Of a DNA stretch of 64,000 bases, positions 25,265 through 34,301 are shown piece after piece. The position numbers were made by a program, and so were the translations under genes. Within the stretch, counting starts at the first letter, position 1; each line of letters begins with the position of its first letter. Origin of the DNA: Desulfotalea sp. (GTDB lineage: Bacteria; Desulfobacterota; Desulfobulbia; Desulfobulbales; Desulfocapsaceae); assembly GCA_002733995.1 (NCBI GenBank), contig NVXR01000006.1, forward strand, positions 104,088-168,087, written 5' to 3'. Under the pieces are notes generated by a model. It saw only the letters and a list, made by a program, of their open reading frames with translations, was not told the DNA's origin and searched no databases.

Positions 25265-26422
25265 ATGGGGCAAGCATCTGTTGAAGATAACCCACTAGCC
25301 GTCGGAGTAAAAAGAAAGGGCGAGGAAGCGATCGCGGGAAAAACAACTGCTGGTGTAAATCCGGCAGCCGTTGTAGCTAATCGTAAATTAAAAGCCGATT
25401 TTCGTCGTCGGGGGATCATTGTCGCTTTGATTTCTGGATTGTGTTACGGTTTTTATACCGCTTTTATGACCCTTGGTATGTCAAAGGGTATATGGGTTGA
25501 ATGGTATGGACAAACCTCCGGGCTTTCAGCTTTTGCAGTAATGTATCTTTTGGGGGCGCTCGGAGCTGCCACTACTGATACCTGTAGTGCTATTTGGGCA
25601 ATTGGTATTGCAATTGTTCGAGGACGATTTGGCGATTTTACCCGTTGTATACGAACTAAACCTGGTCTTGTTATGGTTGCAGCCGCTGTTGTTGGCGGAC
25701 CACTCGCGAGTACTGCCTACGTAATTGGCCTACAGATGGCAGGGGCTCTCGTTGTCCCTATCGCCGCTCTTTGCCCCGCAGTTGGCGCAATCCTCGGCCG
25801 AATCTTGTTCAAACAGGAACTCAATGGCCGCATGATGTTTGGTATTGGAATCTGTTTTCTCGCAAGCTTTATGATCGGTAGCACAGGCCTTGGTGCTAAC
25901 GTTCCCGATAACCTGTTGCTTGGCCTTTTCTTCGGATTTATTGCCGCTGTTTGTTGGGGCATAGAAGGCTGTGTTTGTGGTTATGGTACCTCTATGATCG
26001 ACCCAGAGATCGGGATTACCATCCGTCAGGTTACAGCTGGTATCTCCAATCTTTGTATTTTAGTACCTGTTTTTGGTTTAATTGCCCACGTAGATGCCTA
26101 TAGTATGGTCTATCAGTCCTTTACCGATCCTAAAGCTATCATCTGGTTCGCTCTCGCAGGTCTTAGTGCTTACGGTGCATTTATGTATTGGTACAAAGGC
26201 AACGCCATGTGCGGAGCTGCCCTTGGTATGTCTTGTAACGGAACCTTCTCCTTTTGGGGACCATTCTGTTGCTGGATTATTCTCGGTGTAATATTCGGTC
26301 AACCTGGCTGGAATATGCCACTTATCGCCTGGATGGCTGCATTTGTTATGGTGATCGGCATTTTCATTATTGCAATGAATCCATTAGACTTATTCAAAAA
26401 GAATACCGAGGAGGCTGTATAA
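25265..26422 (+). CDS. DMT/EamA-type membrane transporter linked to the choline BMC
   Basis: A 385-residue integral membrane protein with about ten hydrophobic segments after a 45-residue polar N-terminus. Segments such as GIIVALISGLCYGFYTAFMTLG, MVAAAVVGGPLASTAYVIGLQMAGA and the pseudo-repeat later (LLGLFFGFIAAVCWGIEGCVCGYG) suggest the two inverted EamA repeats of the drug/metabolite transporter superfamily. Divergent from the BMC operon under a matching promoter, it is a candidate for choline uptake or trimethylamine/metabolite export; the substrate cannot be read from sequence. GAGGAGG lies 5 nt before the ATG. The following small gene starts immediately after its stop. Confidence 0.8.
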   Translation: MGQASVEDNPLAVGVKRKGEEAIAGKTTAGVNPAAVVANRKLKADFRRRGIIVALISGLCYGFYTAFMTLGMSKGIWVEWYGQTSGLSAFAVMYLLGALGAATTDTCSAIWAIGIAIVRGRFGDFTRCIRTKPGLVMVAAAVVGGPLASTAYVIGLQMAGALVVPIAALCPAVGAILGRILFKQELNGRMMFGIGICFLASFMIGSTGLGANVPDNLLLGLFFGFIAAVCWGIEGCVCGYGTSMIDPEIGITIRQVTAGISNLCILVPVFGLIAHVDAYSMVYQSFTDPKAIIWFALAGLSAYGAFMYWYKGNAMCGAALGMSCNGTFSFWGPFCCWIILGVIFGQPGWNMPLIAWMAAFVMVIGIFIIAMNPLDLFKKNTEEAV

Positions 26423-26423
26423 T

Positions 26424-26690
26424 ATGATGGCTCTTAACTACGCAATTCTAAAACTTTTCACCACGATTGATGAAGGTTGCGCCGATACCGTTATGGATGC
26501 TTTAAAGGGGCAGTACAGTACTTTTACAGCCTTTAAAAAGGACGCAATTATCAATGCACTGATGACTGCTGAAGCAAATGGTCTTCTTGAAGAATCCCGA
26601 TTTGATCTTGATTCAAAAGATGAACTCCGTGTTTATTACCGTGCGCACGAAGAGGGTGCGGCTACGATCAACAGCTATATAAAAGGCTGA
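26424..26690 (+). CDS. Small protein co-transcribed with the transporter, function unknown
   Basis: An 88-residue soluble protein, probably beginning at one of two tandem ATGs (26424/26427), with GAGGAGG 9 nt upstream inside the transporter gene end. Predicted mostly helical: LNYAILKLFTTIDEGCADTVMDAL, KKDAIINALMTAEANGLLEESRFDLD, ELRVYYRAHEEGAATINSYI. The helix-helix-then-strand order with AEANGLLEE recalls a PadR-like winged helix, but I cannot confirm it. Its place between transporter and MerR gene suggests a regulatory or accessory role for the choline system. A strong hairpin follows. Confidence 0.65.
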   Translation: MMALNYAILKLFTTIDEGCADTVMDALKGQYSTFTAFKKDAIINALMTAEANGLLEESRFDLDSKDELRVYYRAHEEGAATINSYIKG

Positions 26691-26700
26691 CGGTAACAGA

Positions 26701-26750
26701 TCTCAAAGTGACAACGGGGTGTCTTTTCACTGGCACCTCGTTGATTGAGA
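26701..26750 (+). terminator. long hairpin between small gene and merR
   Basis: TCTCAA/TTGAGA (26701-26706/26745-26750) encloses CAACGGGGTG/CACCTCGTTG (26712-26721/26734-26743, one wobble). No T-run follows, so it probably attenuates or stabilises rather than fully terminates; the MerR gene begins 45 nt later. Confidence 0.55.
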
Positions 26751-26794
26751 CCGCAGGTTCGTGTTGTAGATTCATAGTGAAAAAGGAGTGAAAG

Positions 26795-27640
26795 ATGGAA
26801 AAAAAGGGGCAGTATTTCATAGGAGATATGAGCTGTATTTGCAACATTTCCAAGAAAGCACTACGCTATTATGATGAAATCAACCTCATCCCTTCCCAGA
26901 GAGATAACTGCAATAACTACAGATTTTATACGGACGATTCATTGTTGGCAGTACCCGTAATTAAATACTATAAGCAGATGGGCTTTACCCTTGAAAAGAT
27001 AAAAGATTTCATCGACGGGGATAGTCCAAATGTATTCAAAAGTATGCAGGTCTCCTTCCAGGAAAAGCTTAACGAACTTGAGATAGAACAAGAGGATATA
27101 CGTCGAAAACATGTTTCGGTGAAAGATTGGTACGAACTTATCTTCGAAGCTGAAACCGTCATAGAAAATGACATCCATGAAGTATCTATTAAATTTGTTG
27201 AACCCACTTGTGTTCTTTTTCAGGACCAAAATTATAGCACACATCTAAAATCTGCGATTATCAATCTTCAATTTACTAAACATGTTGAAGATCTGAACTG
27301 TGAAATAACCGGTCCTGTCATAATTAACTACTCTTCCTATGAGGATAGAATAGACGATCACGAGCAAAATATTAAACTGTTGCAGAAGACTATCATGCCC
27401 TGTCCTGAGGGACATCAGTATCAGTTTGGTGGCCATATGATGGTTACATGTTACCACATAGGTGCCCACGATAATATTAATGAGACCTATAAACGCATGG
27501 AAGCTTGGGCCCGTAGTAATGGTTATACCCTTGAGGATGAATCTTTTGAGCGGTATGTGACTGACTACTGGACGACAAGTAATACAACAAAGTTTGTAAC
27601 CGAGATATTGATCAAAGCTTCACGGCCCAGAAAGCGTTGA
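26795..27640 (+). CDS. MerR-family regulator with GyrI-like effector domain
   Basis: A 281-residue regulator. The N-terminal MerR winged helix has YFIGDMSCICNISKKALRYYDEINLI with NNYRFYTDD; a coiled-coil dimer helix follows (QEKLNELEIEQEDIRRK). The C-terminal 150 residues (EVSIKFVEPTCVLFQDQNY..., FGGHMMVTCYHIGAHDNINETYKRMEAWARSNGYT) match the GyrI/AraC-type small-molecule-binding fold of BmrR-like activators. It is therefore a one-component sensor, probably of choline, trimethylamine or acetaldehyde. AAAGGAG precedes the ATG by 7 nt. Two promoters with MerR geometry flank the region, so this is the likely activator of the entire BMC locus. Confidence 0.9.
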   Translation: MEKKGQYFIGDMSCICNISKKALRYYDEINLIPSQRDNCNNYRFYTDDSLLAVPVIKYYKQMGFTLEKIKDFIDGDSPNVFKSMQVSFQEKLNELEIEQEDIRRKHVSVKDWYELIFEAETVIENDIHEVSIKFVEPTCVLFQDQNYSTHLKSAIINLQFTKHVEDLNCEITGPVIINYSSYEDRIDDHEQNIKLLQKTIMPCPEGHQYQFGGHMMVTCYHIGAHDNINETYKRMEAWARSNGYTLEDESFERYVTDYWTTSNTTKFVTEILIKASRPRKR

Positions 27641-27708
27641 GAGGATGTGTGCGTTGCCTGCGCACGGAACTCCATGTTCAGGGATGAGCGTCGATTGTTT
27701 TGGATTGG

Positions 27709-27745
27709 ACCCGTGGTAATTTTAATTATCATGGGTTTTTTTATG
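27709..27745 (+). terminator. intrinsic terminator after merR
   Basis: ACCCGTGGTAATT (27709-27721) pairs with AATTATCATGGGT (27724-27736) with a G-T wobble, and is followed by TTTTTTA. Stem plus T-run close the transporter-merR unit. Confidence 0.8.
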
Positions 27746-27892
27746 TCAAGTTGTTTACATCTGCAATAGGTTTCTATATTTTCTCTATATATCGTGGTTG
27801 CGCAGCGCTGTGAACTCTTAACATCTGTCGCCGCGAGTAGCTCTACGTCCCCAGGTAAAACGAGTTTCTAAACCTTAATTCTGAAGAAAAAT

Positions 27893-28807
27893 ATGTCTCT
27901 GACCATTCGTACATTTAGTCACCACTGTCGCGCCAAATACGGTGAGGGGGTTGGTAAGGTCCCCGTGGATATTGGTATTGTTTGTCCCAACCGGGAAAAT
28001 GGTGGTTGTATTTTTTGTAGTGCTGCTAGCTTTACCCCTTCGTGCCTTGATAAAACCGATGCTGTTTTGACCCAAATAGCCAGGGGTAAAGAGTTTCTCT
28101 TAAAGGGGCGCTTCAAAAAGTACTTCGCTTATTTTCAGCAAGAAACCTGCACCGCAGCTCCCGTACATGGCTTACTTGATCTCTTCCAGCAGCTCCTCCT
28201 TGATGAAAACTGTGTCGGCCTGATTCTTTCCACAAGGCCTGATGCTATTAGCGCTGAACTTCTGGACCCTCTGGCCAGGCTGATTAAGGAAGTGGGTAAG
28301 GACTGTCTCTTTGAACTCGGGGTACAAACCGTTCATGATTCCAGCCTTAAACTACTCAATAGAAACCACTCCTACTTAGATTTTACCCAGGCTGTTCAAC
28401 TGTTAAAAGGCTATGGCTGTTTTGAGGTTGGTGCCCATCTCATCTTTGGTATTCCCCAAGAGAGTGAGGATGATATGCTGGCCTCGGTACAGGAAATTTG
28501 TTCCTTGGGCATGGACGCCTTAAAACTACACCACCTCCAGGTGATTAAAGAAACGCCTTTAGAGCGACTTTACGCCCAGGGTGAGATCGAACTTTTTTCA
28601 CTGGACTCTTATCTCAACCTTTTGCTCAAGGTGCTCGTCCTTGTACCTGATACTGTTACAATACACAGGTTGTGGGCTACGGCACATCCTGACCTTCTCG
28701 TTGCCCCTAAATGGAATGTTCTCGCAGCTCGCCTCAGTCAGCAGCTACGTGGGACTATGGAGCAGCAGAATCTCTGGCAGGGAAAGGACTGTCTCGGCAA
28801 GCCTTAA
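27893..28807 (+). CDS. YhcC-type radical SAM protein (TIGR01212)
   Basis: A 304-residue radical SAM protein of the YhcC family. The cluster-binding cysteines are in CPNRENGGCIFC (with a longer first spacer than the canonical CxxxCxxC, as usual in this family). SAM/core strings are LSTRPDAIS, FELGVQTVHDSSLKLLNRNH and HLIFGIPQESEDDML, and the C-terminus has KLHHLQVIKETPLERLYAQGEI. The biochemical role is not settled; the family is suspected to act on tRNA or in an anaerobic modification. A paralogue fused to an MnmC-type methyltransferase occurs at 42353 in this same window, which supports a tRNA link. Confidence 0.85.
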   Translation: MSLTIRTFSHHCRAKYGEGVGKVPVDIGIVCPNRENGGCIFCSAASFTPSCLDKTDAVLTQIARGKEFLLKGRFKKYFAYFQQETCTAAPVHGLLDLFQQLLLDENCVGLILSTRPDAISAELLDPLARLIKEVGKDCLFELGVQTVHDSSLKLLNRNHSYLDFTQAVQLLKGYGCFEVGAHLIFGIPQESEDDMLASVQEICSLGMDALKLHHLQVIKETPLERLYAQGEIELFSLDSYLNLLLKVLVLVPDTVTIHRLWATAHPDLLVAPKWNVLAARLSQQLRGTMEQQNLWQGKDCLGKP

Positions 28808-28932
28808 AAAAACGGCTTATATGCTTGCCGGTCTGCAGAAATTGTCCTGCGTGCAATAAATGATTGGAAATGGTAATTTGCACTGACAGAAATGGAAACA
28901 ATGATCCAGAAATCATAGGACAAAGGACTGTC

Positions 28933-30171
28933 ATGAACGAACAATTTGAAATTCGGTATGCCGAGCGCATGAATCAACTCCCTCCATATTTGTTTGGTAT
29001 GATCAACAAAATGAAGATGGAAAAACGTTGGCAGGGGGATGATGTTATTGACCTAGGGATGGGTAATCCCATGGATCCCACGCCAACCCTTGTGACTGAA
29101 AAGCTCTGCGAAGTTGCCGCTGACCCAAAGACGCACCGTTATCCTGTTGCGGGGGGGATGAAGAACCTTAAGAGAGAAATAGCCCTCTACTATAAGCGAA
29201 ATTATGATGTTGATCTTACAGGTGATGATGATGTTATCTGCACCATTGGTTCTAAAGAAGGCATCTCCCACCTTTGCCTGGCTCTTCTAGGCCCAGGTGA
29301 TACCATCCTGACTCCTGCTCCCGCCTTTCCCATACATGTCTACGCCGCTGTGATAGCCGGTGCCAATGTTCTGCGAGTGCCACTCAGCACAGAAGAGGGT
29401 TTTCTTAAACAGATTGAGGGGATGTGTACATCGCTCTACCCTAAACCTAAGCTTTTGATGCTCAATTTTCCCCATAATCCCACGGGAACCCTTGTCTCAA
29501 AAGAGTTTTTTGCCGAAGTGGTAAAGCTTGCAAAAAAACATTGCTTCATGGTGATCAATGATTTTGCCTATGCCAAGATCACCTTTGACGGCCTGGTTGC
29601 TCCCAGTATGCTTGAGGTTCCCGGGGCTATGGACGTTGGGGTTGAATTCGGTTCTTTTTCCAAATCGTACAATATGGCGGGTTGGCGTCTTGGTTACTGT
29701 GTCGGTAATAAAAAAATGATAGGTGGTCTGTCAAAGATTAAGGGCTACTACGATTATGGTATCTTTTCGGCAATTCAGGTGGCAGGTATTGTCGCCATGC
29801 GTGATTGTGATGATACAATCATCGAGCAGGTCGAAGTGTACCAGACTCGTCGTGATTTTCTTTGCGCCGGCCTGGTCAAGATGGGCTGGGAGGTTGAGGT
29901 CCCTAAGTCTGGGATGTTTCTTTGGGTAAAAATCCCTGAGCCCTATGTGCAGATGGGCTCAATAAAGTTTTCCATCGAAATGATGCACCGGGCCAATGTT
30001 GCCCTTGCACCTGGGGCCGGTTTTGGTGTTGAAGGGGAGGGCTATTTGCGGCTTGCCCTCGTGGAGAACGAGCACAGGATGGCCCAGGCTCTCAAGCAGA
30101 TGAGACGGGCCCTGCAGGATATCGATAAAGAGATCGCTGCAGGCACGTTTAGTCTGGTCCCTGACCAGTAA
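28933..30171 (+). CDS. alaC: Class I PLP aminotransferase (AlaC/alanine type)
   Basis: A 412-residue aminotransferase. The PLP-binding lysine lies in GSFSKSYNMAGWRLGY, the cofactor aspartate in MVINDFAYAKI, the phosphate loop in GSKEGISHL and the C-terminal substrate arginine in YLRLALVENEHR. The MNEQFEIRYAERMNQLPPYLFGMINKMK start resembles the AlaC/YfdZ subgroup, which makes alanine from pyruvate and glutamate; LL-diaminopimelate aminotransferase is the nearest alternative. Start 28933 is chosen for the AAAGGA site 5 nt upstream and for homology; an earlier in-frame ATG at 28864 would add a non-homologous leader. It is convergent with rlmI. Confidence 0.85.
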   Translation: MNEQFEIRYAERMNQLPPYLFGMINKMKMEKRWQGDDVIDLGMGNPMDPTPTLVTEKLCEVAADPKTHRYPVAGGMKNLKREIALYYKRNYDVDLTGDDDVICTIGSKEGISHLCLALLGPGDTILTPAPAFPIHVYAAVIAGANVLRVPLSTEEGFLKQIEGMCTSLYPKPKLLMLNFPHNPTGTLVSKEFFAEVVKLAKKHCFMVINDFAYAKITFDGLVAPSMLEVPGAMDVGVEFGSFSKSYNMAGWRLGYCVGNKKMIGGLSKIKGYYDYGIFSAIQVAGIVAMRDCDDTIIEQVEVYQTRRDFLCAGLVKMGWEVEVPKSGMFLWVKIPEPYVQMGSIKFSIEMMHRANVALAPGAGFGVEGEGYLRLALVENEHRMAQALKQMRRALQDIDKEIAAGTFSLVPDQ

Positions 30172-30187
30172 AATCAGGGGGGCTTGT

Positions 30188-31378
30188 CTATTCTTGGGTG
30201 AGTCTGGCGATAAAAGCTTTAAGATATTTGGTTTCAGCAATGGCCGGATGGACTGGATGATCCGGGCCTTGCATTCCTTCAAATACTATCTGAGCATGTC
30301 GTCTGGTCTTTCTGGCTCCACTGCGAAGCACGTCCAAAAGGTCGTCTCTATGCAGGTGCATAGAGCAGGAGGCCGAGAGGAGTATGCCCTCTTCAGGAAG
30401 GAGGCGCATGGCAAGCTCATTGATTCGGTGGTAGGCGCGCAGGCCCTCTTTATGGTCTTTTTTCTTTTTTATAAATGCCGGGGGGTCGACGACAATAACA
30501 TCAAATTGTTCGCCTTCGGCACGAAGTGCTTTAAGAACATCAAAAGCATCGCCTTGTGCCCCTGTAAAGATATCGCCCACGCCATTTAATTTGGCATTTT
30601 TCTCTGCCATCTCAAGGGCGAAGCGGGATGCATCCACTGCCCACACCTCCTTCGCACCGGCGGCGGCTGCCTGTATGGCAAAGCTTCCCACGTAGCTGAA
30701 GACGTCAAGGACACGCTTTCCTTGCACAAAACGGCCCAGCTCTGCCCGGTTTGGTCGTTGATCGTAGAACCAGCCGGTTTTTTGGCCAGCGTACAGTGGT
30801 GCAAGCATTTTGACCCCGTTTTCAATAAGTTCCACTTCTTCTGGTGGAACTCCATGGGCGGCCACCACTTCCTTGCTCATTCCCTCAAGATTTCGCATGG
30901 AGCTGTCGTTTCTAAGGAGAATTGAGCTGGGTTTGAGGAGGCTTTTCAGGGTTTCTACAATCTCATCTTTGAGTGTGTCCATACCGGCTGAATTCAGCTG
31001 GACCGAGAGGTGATCGCCGAAACGATCGACAACGAGGCCGGGTAACAGGTCACTTTCGCCGTAAACAAGTCGGTAACAAGGGTCCTTGAAGAGTCTGTCG
31101 CGAAGAGAAAGAGCTTGTTTGATTTTTTTTTGTAAAAGAGCCTGGTCAAGTCTTTCCACCCTGGGGCTGAAAAGTCGCGCACAGATAAGGGACTTAGGGT
31201 TTACATAAGCTGAGCCTAAAGTTTTACCACTATGGCTTATTATTCTCACCTGTTCTCCCGGGGAGAACTGTTTGAGTGGTGTCGCTATAGTGTTGACCTC
31301 ATTGCTGTATATCCAGAGGTGTCCAGCACGCAGTCTTCGATCTTCATTTTTCTTCAGTTGCAGTTCTTTAGGTTCCAT
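30188..31378 (-). CDS. rlmI: RlmI-like 23S rRNA cytosine-C5 methyltransferase
   Basis: A 396-residue SAM-dependent methyltransferase. An N-terminal PUA domain (RRLRAGHLWIYSNEV...GSAYVNPKSLICARLF) precedes a central domain and a Rossmann methyltransferase with GKRVLDVFSYVGSFAIQAAAAGA (SAM loop), VDASRFALEMAEKNAKLNG and the catalytic VVDPPAFIKKKKD. This architecture is that of RlmI/YccW, which methylates C1962 of E. coli 23S rRNA. It is an isolated gene converging on alaC with 16 nt between stops; no separate terminator is visible there. Target position in this organism is inferred. Confidence 0.88.
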   Translation of the reverse strand: MEPKELQLKKNEDRRLRAGHLWIYSNEVNTIATPLKQFSPGEQVRIISHSGKTLGSAYVNPKSLICARLFSPRVERLDQALLQKKIKQALSLRDRLFKDPCYRLVYGESDLLPGLVVDRFGDHLSVQLNSAGMDTLKDEIVETLKSLLKPSSILLRNDSSMRNLEGMSKEVVAAHGVPPEEVELIENGVKMLAPLYAGQKTGWFYDQRPNRAELGRFVQGKRVLDVFSYVGSFAIQAAAAGAKEVWAVDASRFALEMAEKNAKLNGVGDIFTGAQGDAFDVLKALRAEGEQFDVIVVDPPAFIKKKKDHKEGLRAYHRINELAMRLLPEEGILLSASCSMHLHRDDLLDVLRSGARKTRRHAQIVFEGMQGPDHPVHPAIAETKYLKAFIARLTQE

Positions 31379-31502
31379 AATTGTGGATAGCTTTCAGATG
31401 ATTGTTAAGGGTGGGGAAAGGCTTTGTCATTTCAACTACCAGTTCCCCTGAACATTGTTTTGTAGAATTGTCACTATTGTACCAGTTTTAGCCGATGTCA
31501 AT

Positions 31503-31550
31503 TGTCTGATTTACATGATGGGTGTATAAAAGAGACTATAATCGTACGAT
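31503..31550 (+). promoter_or_regulatory. candidate rubrerythrin promoter with 10-bp palindrome
   Basis: TTGTCT (31503-31508), a 16-nt spacer and TATAAA (31525-31530) form a plausible sigma-70 promoter; a perfect TATAAT also lies at 31537-31542. ATCGTACGAT (31541-31550) is a perfect palindrome immediately downstream, a candidate regulator site. The coding start is 31628. Confidence 0.5.
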
Positions 31551-31627
31551 CGAGTGTATTGAAGCTGGGGTGCTTGAAAAGCAACCGGTGGTATTTACCC
31601 AACAGATAATCAAAAAGGAGACGTGAG

Positions 31628-32128
31628 ATGACCACAACAACAGACAATCTGAAAGATGCATTTGCTGGTGAGAGTCAGGCTAATCAAAAATACAGAGCTT
31701 TTGCTAAGAAAGCTGAAAAAGAAGGCTTTTCTAATATTGCAAAACTTTTTCGAACTACAGCAGAAGCGGAGCGTATCCATGCAGAAGGCCATTTAAAAGC
31801 ACTTGAAGAAATCGCTTCTACCGCAGACAATTTGCAGGCAGCAATTGCTGGAGAGACCTTCGAGTTTGAGGAGATGTATCCACCTATGCTGGCGCTTGCG
31901 AAAGAAGAAGGTCACAGGGCAAAAACCATGTTTAACTTTGCGGTTGATGCGGAAGAAGTTCATGCCATTATCTATAAAAAGGCACTGGAAGCTGTGAAGA
32001 ATGGTGTTGATATGGACGTGAGTGATTTTTATCTTTGTCCAATCTGCGGCTACATAGAGGTTGGCACCACTCCGGAGAAATGTCCGGTCTGCGGAGCCAA
32101 AGGCAAGGTCTTTGTACTGGTTGACTAG
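31628..32128 (+). CDS. rbr: Rubrerythrin
   Basis: A 166-residue rubrerythrin that reduces hydrogen peroxide in anaerobes. The four-helix ferritin-like domain carries the diiron ligands in AGESQANQKYRAFAKKAEKEG, TAEAERIHAEGHL, AGETFEFEEMYPPM and DAEEVHAIIYKKAL. The C-terminal rubredoxin domain has CPICGYIEVGTTPEKCPVCG with the four iron-binding cysteines. AAAAAGGAGACG precedes the ATG. It is a monocistronic unit ending at a strong 13-bp hairpin shared with the convergent ligase gene. With catalase it forms the peroxide defence of the window. Confidence 0.95.
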   Translation: MTTTTDNLKDAFAGESQANQKYRAFAKKAEKEGFSNIAKLFRTTAEAERIHAEGHLKALEEIASTADNLQAAIAGETFEFEEMYPPMLALAKEEGHRAKTMFNFAVDAEEVHAIIYKKALEAVKNGVDMDVSDFYLCPICGYIEVGTTPEKCPVCGAKGKVFVLVD

Positions 32129-32207
32129 TGAGTATCTGCCTTTAAGAGAGTTTTGCTCTGCACCCTTCTGGGACCGATGGGGGAGTGCAAAAAAACGCTG
32201 AACCTGG

Positions 32208-32247
32208 CAGTTAGCCACACCCTCCCTATGGGGTGTGTGGCTAACTG
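32208..32247. terminator. 13-bp perfect hairpin between convergent genes
   Basis: CAGTTAGCCACAC (32208-32220) pairs perfectly with GTGTGGCTAACTG (32235-32247). It lies between rbr and the convergent acyl-CoA ligase gene. A T-run is present on the minus-strand side about 12 nt beyond the stem. It is likely a bidirectional terminator. Confidence 0.7.
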
Positions 32248-32275
32248 TTGCGAGACCTCTTTTGCTGTTGAGGTT

Positions 32276-33925
32276 TTACTGACGCTTTTTGCGGAGCTCT
32301 TTTTTGTTTATTTTGCCAACACTGGTTTTATCTATAATATCGACATACTCAACTTTCATCAGTAGTGCCAGTTTGGTCATAAGACCTCTGTCAATAAAGG
32401 AGCGGACATGGTTGATGATGTCTTTTTCTTTTGGGGCATCACCTGCACTATCAAGGATTATCAAGGCAAGAGGTCTCTCCCCCCATTTATCATCATTTAT
32501 GCCTATTACGGCAACCTCGACTACCCGGGAATGTAGGTTGATGATGTCCTCAAGCTCAAGCGAGGACAGCCATTCGCCTCCAACCTTAATAACATCCTTC
32601 ATCCGGTCGGTGATGTTGATATAGTTGTCCGCGTTTATTGTGGCGACATCACCTGTATGCAGGTAGCCACCCTTCCAGAGGGTTTCTGAGTTTCTGCTGT
32701 CCTTTAAATAGCCTTGGGTAAGCCATGGCGAACGTACTACAATTTCTCCGACACTCTCGCCATCGGCGGGTACATCGTTCATCTCCTCATCCACCACACG
32801 AATCTGGGTTAAAGGCAGGGAACGCCCTGTTTTGCAGCGAATTTCGGTGTCGGCATCATCGCTTAATTCTTCATTCCCCACGTGGGCTAAGGTGAGTATG
32901 GGGCAGGTCTCCGACATCCCGTAGCCTGTGAAGATGTCAATGCCTTTGGCCTTGGCAATCCGGCACATCTTTTTGGGAAGTGCGGCTCCTCCTATGAGGA
33001 CTTTCCAGTTCGAGAGGTCTATGCTCTCAAATTCAGGACTTGCTATCAGCATACTCAGGATTGTGGGGACACAGTGGGAGAATGTCACCTTTTCGGTCTT
33101 CATGAGGTTAAGTAGGGTGCTTGGCACATATTTCCCCGGATAGACCTGCTTGACCCCGGTTGTCGTCGCAATGTAGGGGAATCCCCATGCGTGAACATGG
33201 AACATCGGAGTGATCGGCATATAGACATCTTGTTGATGGAACCTGCCCTGTTTTGCAGAGGTTCCAAGGGCTGCTATGGTACTCAAGGTATGGAGTACCA
33301 GTTGGCGGTGACTGAAATAAACCCCTTTTGGAAGGCCTGTGGTTCCAGTCGTATAGAAGGTTGTGGCCCTGGTGTTTTCGTCAAGATCGGCAAATTCAAA
33401 TTGTGCGGAGGCCTTTGCCAGCAGTGCTTCATATTCGCCGACGATGGGGATAGGAATGGAAAGTTCAGTGATGGGTCCATTTTCATCATCGTGGAGAATC
33501 ACAAATTCTTTTACCGTATTGATTCGTCCTTTAATCTGGTCCAAGATTGGCAGGAATTCACTATTTACCAGGAGGAAGTCATCCTCCGCATGGTCTATGG
33601 TGTAGATGATTTGTTCAGGAGACAGCCTGACGTTCACTGTGTGCAGGATAGCTCCGAGCATGGGAACGGCGTAGAAGCATTCAAGATATCTATGGCTATC
33701 CCAGTCCATTATAGCCACGGTATCCCCGGGCTTTACTCCCATTGCGGTGAGTGCGTTTGCCAATCTGCGGACTCTTTTTTTGAACTCTCTGTAGCTGAAT
33801 CGAAGGCTGTCTCGGTAGACAATCTCTTGATCCGGGTTATCTACAATTGGAGCCAGAAACATATTTTTTATGATAAGAGGGTAGGAGTAGGCTGAAGGGG
33901 TACGTACAATGAGGTTGTCGCTCAT
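32276..33925 (-). CDS. AMP-dependent acyl-CoA synthetase (fatty-acid CoA ligase type)
   Basis: A 549-residue adenylate-forming enzyme. The P-loop-like motif is TFYTTGTTGLPKGVYFSHRQ, the adenine-binding region is GYGMSETCPILT and the hinge aspartate is in YLHTGDVATINADNYINITDRMKDVIKVGGEWLSS. C-terminal Lys in SVGKINKKELRKK is the catalytic lysine. It activates a carboxylic acid to its acyl-CoA; medium/long-chain fatty acids are the best guess from overall similarity to AlkK-type ligases. It is a single gene, convergent with rbr, with an extended upstream non-coding region. Substrate is not determinable from sequence. Confidence 0.88.
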   Translation of the reverse strand: MSDNLIVRTPSAYSYPLIIKNMFLAPIVDNPDQEIVYRDSLRFSYREFKKRVRRLANALTAMGVKPGDTVAIMDWDSHRYLECFYAVPMLGAILHTVNVRLSPEQIIYTIDHAEDDFLLVNSEFLPILDQIKGRINTVKEFVILHDDENGPITELSIPIPIVGEYEALLAKASAQFEFADLDENTRATTFYTTGTTGLPKGVYFSHRQLVLHTLSTIAALGTSAKQGRFHQQDVYMPITPMFHVHAWGFPYIATTTGVKQVYPGKYVPSTLLNLMKTEKVTFSHCVPTILSMLIASPEFESIDLSNWKVLIGGAALPKKMCRIAKAKGIDIFTGYGMSETCPILTLAHVGNEELSDDADTEIRCKTGRSLPLTQIRVVDEEMNDVPADGESVGEIVVRSPWLTQGYLKDSRNSETLWKGGYLHTGDVATINADNYINITDRMKDVIKVGGEWLSSLELEDIINLHSRVVEVAVIGINDDKWGERPLALIILDSAGDAPKEKDIINHVRSFIDRGLMTKLALLMKVEYVDIIDKTSVGKINKKELRKKRQ

Positions 33926-34142
33926 ATATTTTCTCCGGGGAAATATTTTGGTGTAAATGTTATTTTTGAATTTCTATAGGAAAGCATAAGTGGAGGAATA
34001 TTGTAACTTTTTTTTATGATTATTCGGAGAGCTTTCCGGTCTCAGTTTATTCGCCTGTCTTGCAGTTGTTTTGCATCGGTTGGCCTTGGAGGGGCAAAAG
34101 AAGCATCTTTCTCTTCAATCGAGGTACTTCTTACAACAAAAA

Positions 34143-34218
34143 TTTTGCAATTGGTCTAAAGATCATTATTTTTGTATCCTAAGTTTTACAATTGGCAAGG
34201 TCGTCATTATTTTTGTAT
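34143..34218. repeat. two 35-nt imperfect direct repeats
   Basis: 34143-34177 and 34184-34218 share TTTTnCAATTGG and TCATTATTTTTGTAT with about 80% identity over 35 nt, spaced 41 nt start to start. They lie upstream of the small gene at 34302 and could be tandem regulator sites or a local duplication. Confidence 0.65.
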
Positions 34219-34221
34219 ATG

Positions 34222-34267
34222 GCGTATGAAAAATCGAGCGTCACAAGGTCACTCGTCGTTCATACGC
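34222..34267 (+). promoter_or_regulatory. hairpin ahead of small Cys-tailed gene
   Basis: GCGTATGAA (34222-34230) pairs perfectly with TTCATACGC (34259-34267), enclosing a further CGAG/CTCG pair. It lies 34 nt before the ATG at 34302. It may act as a leader structure or as the terminator of an upstream transcript. Confidence 0.5.
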
Positions 34268-34301
34268 TGTTTAATTAAACATCTAAAAGAAAAGAGGGAA
34301 T

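Larger units (their letters stand above)
33926..34301. other. 376-nt intergenic region with repeats
   Basis: Separates the minus-strand ligase gene from a small plus-strand gene. No coding sequence is supported. Its right half holds two 35-nt imperfect direct repeats and a 9-bp-armed hairpin (listed separately) directly ahead of the small Cys-tailed protein; the left half presumably contains the ligase promoter. Confidence 0.6.
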
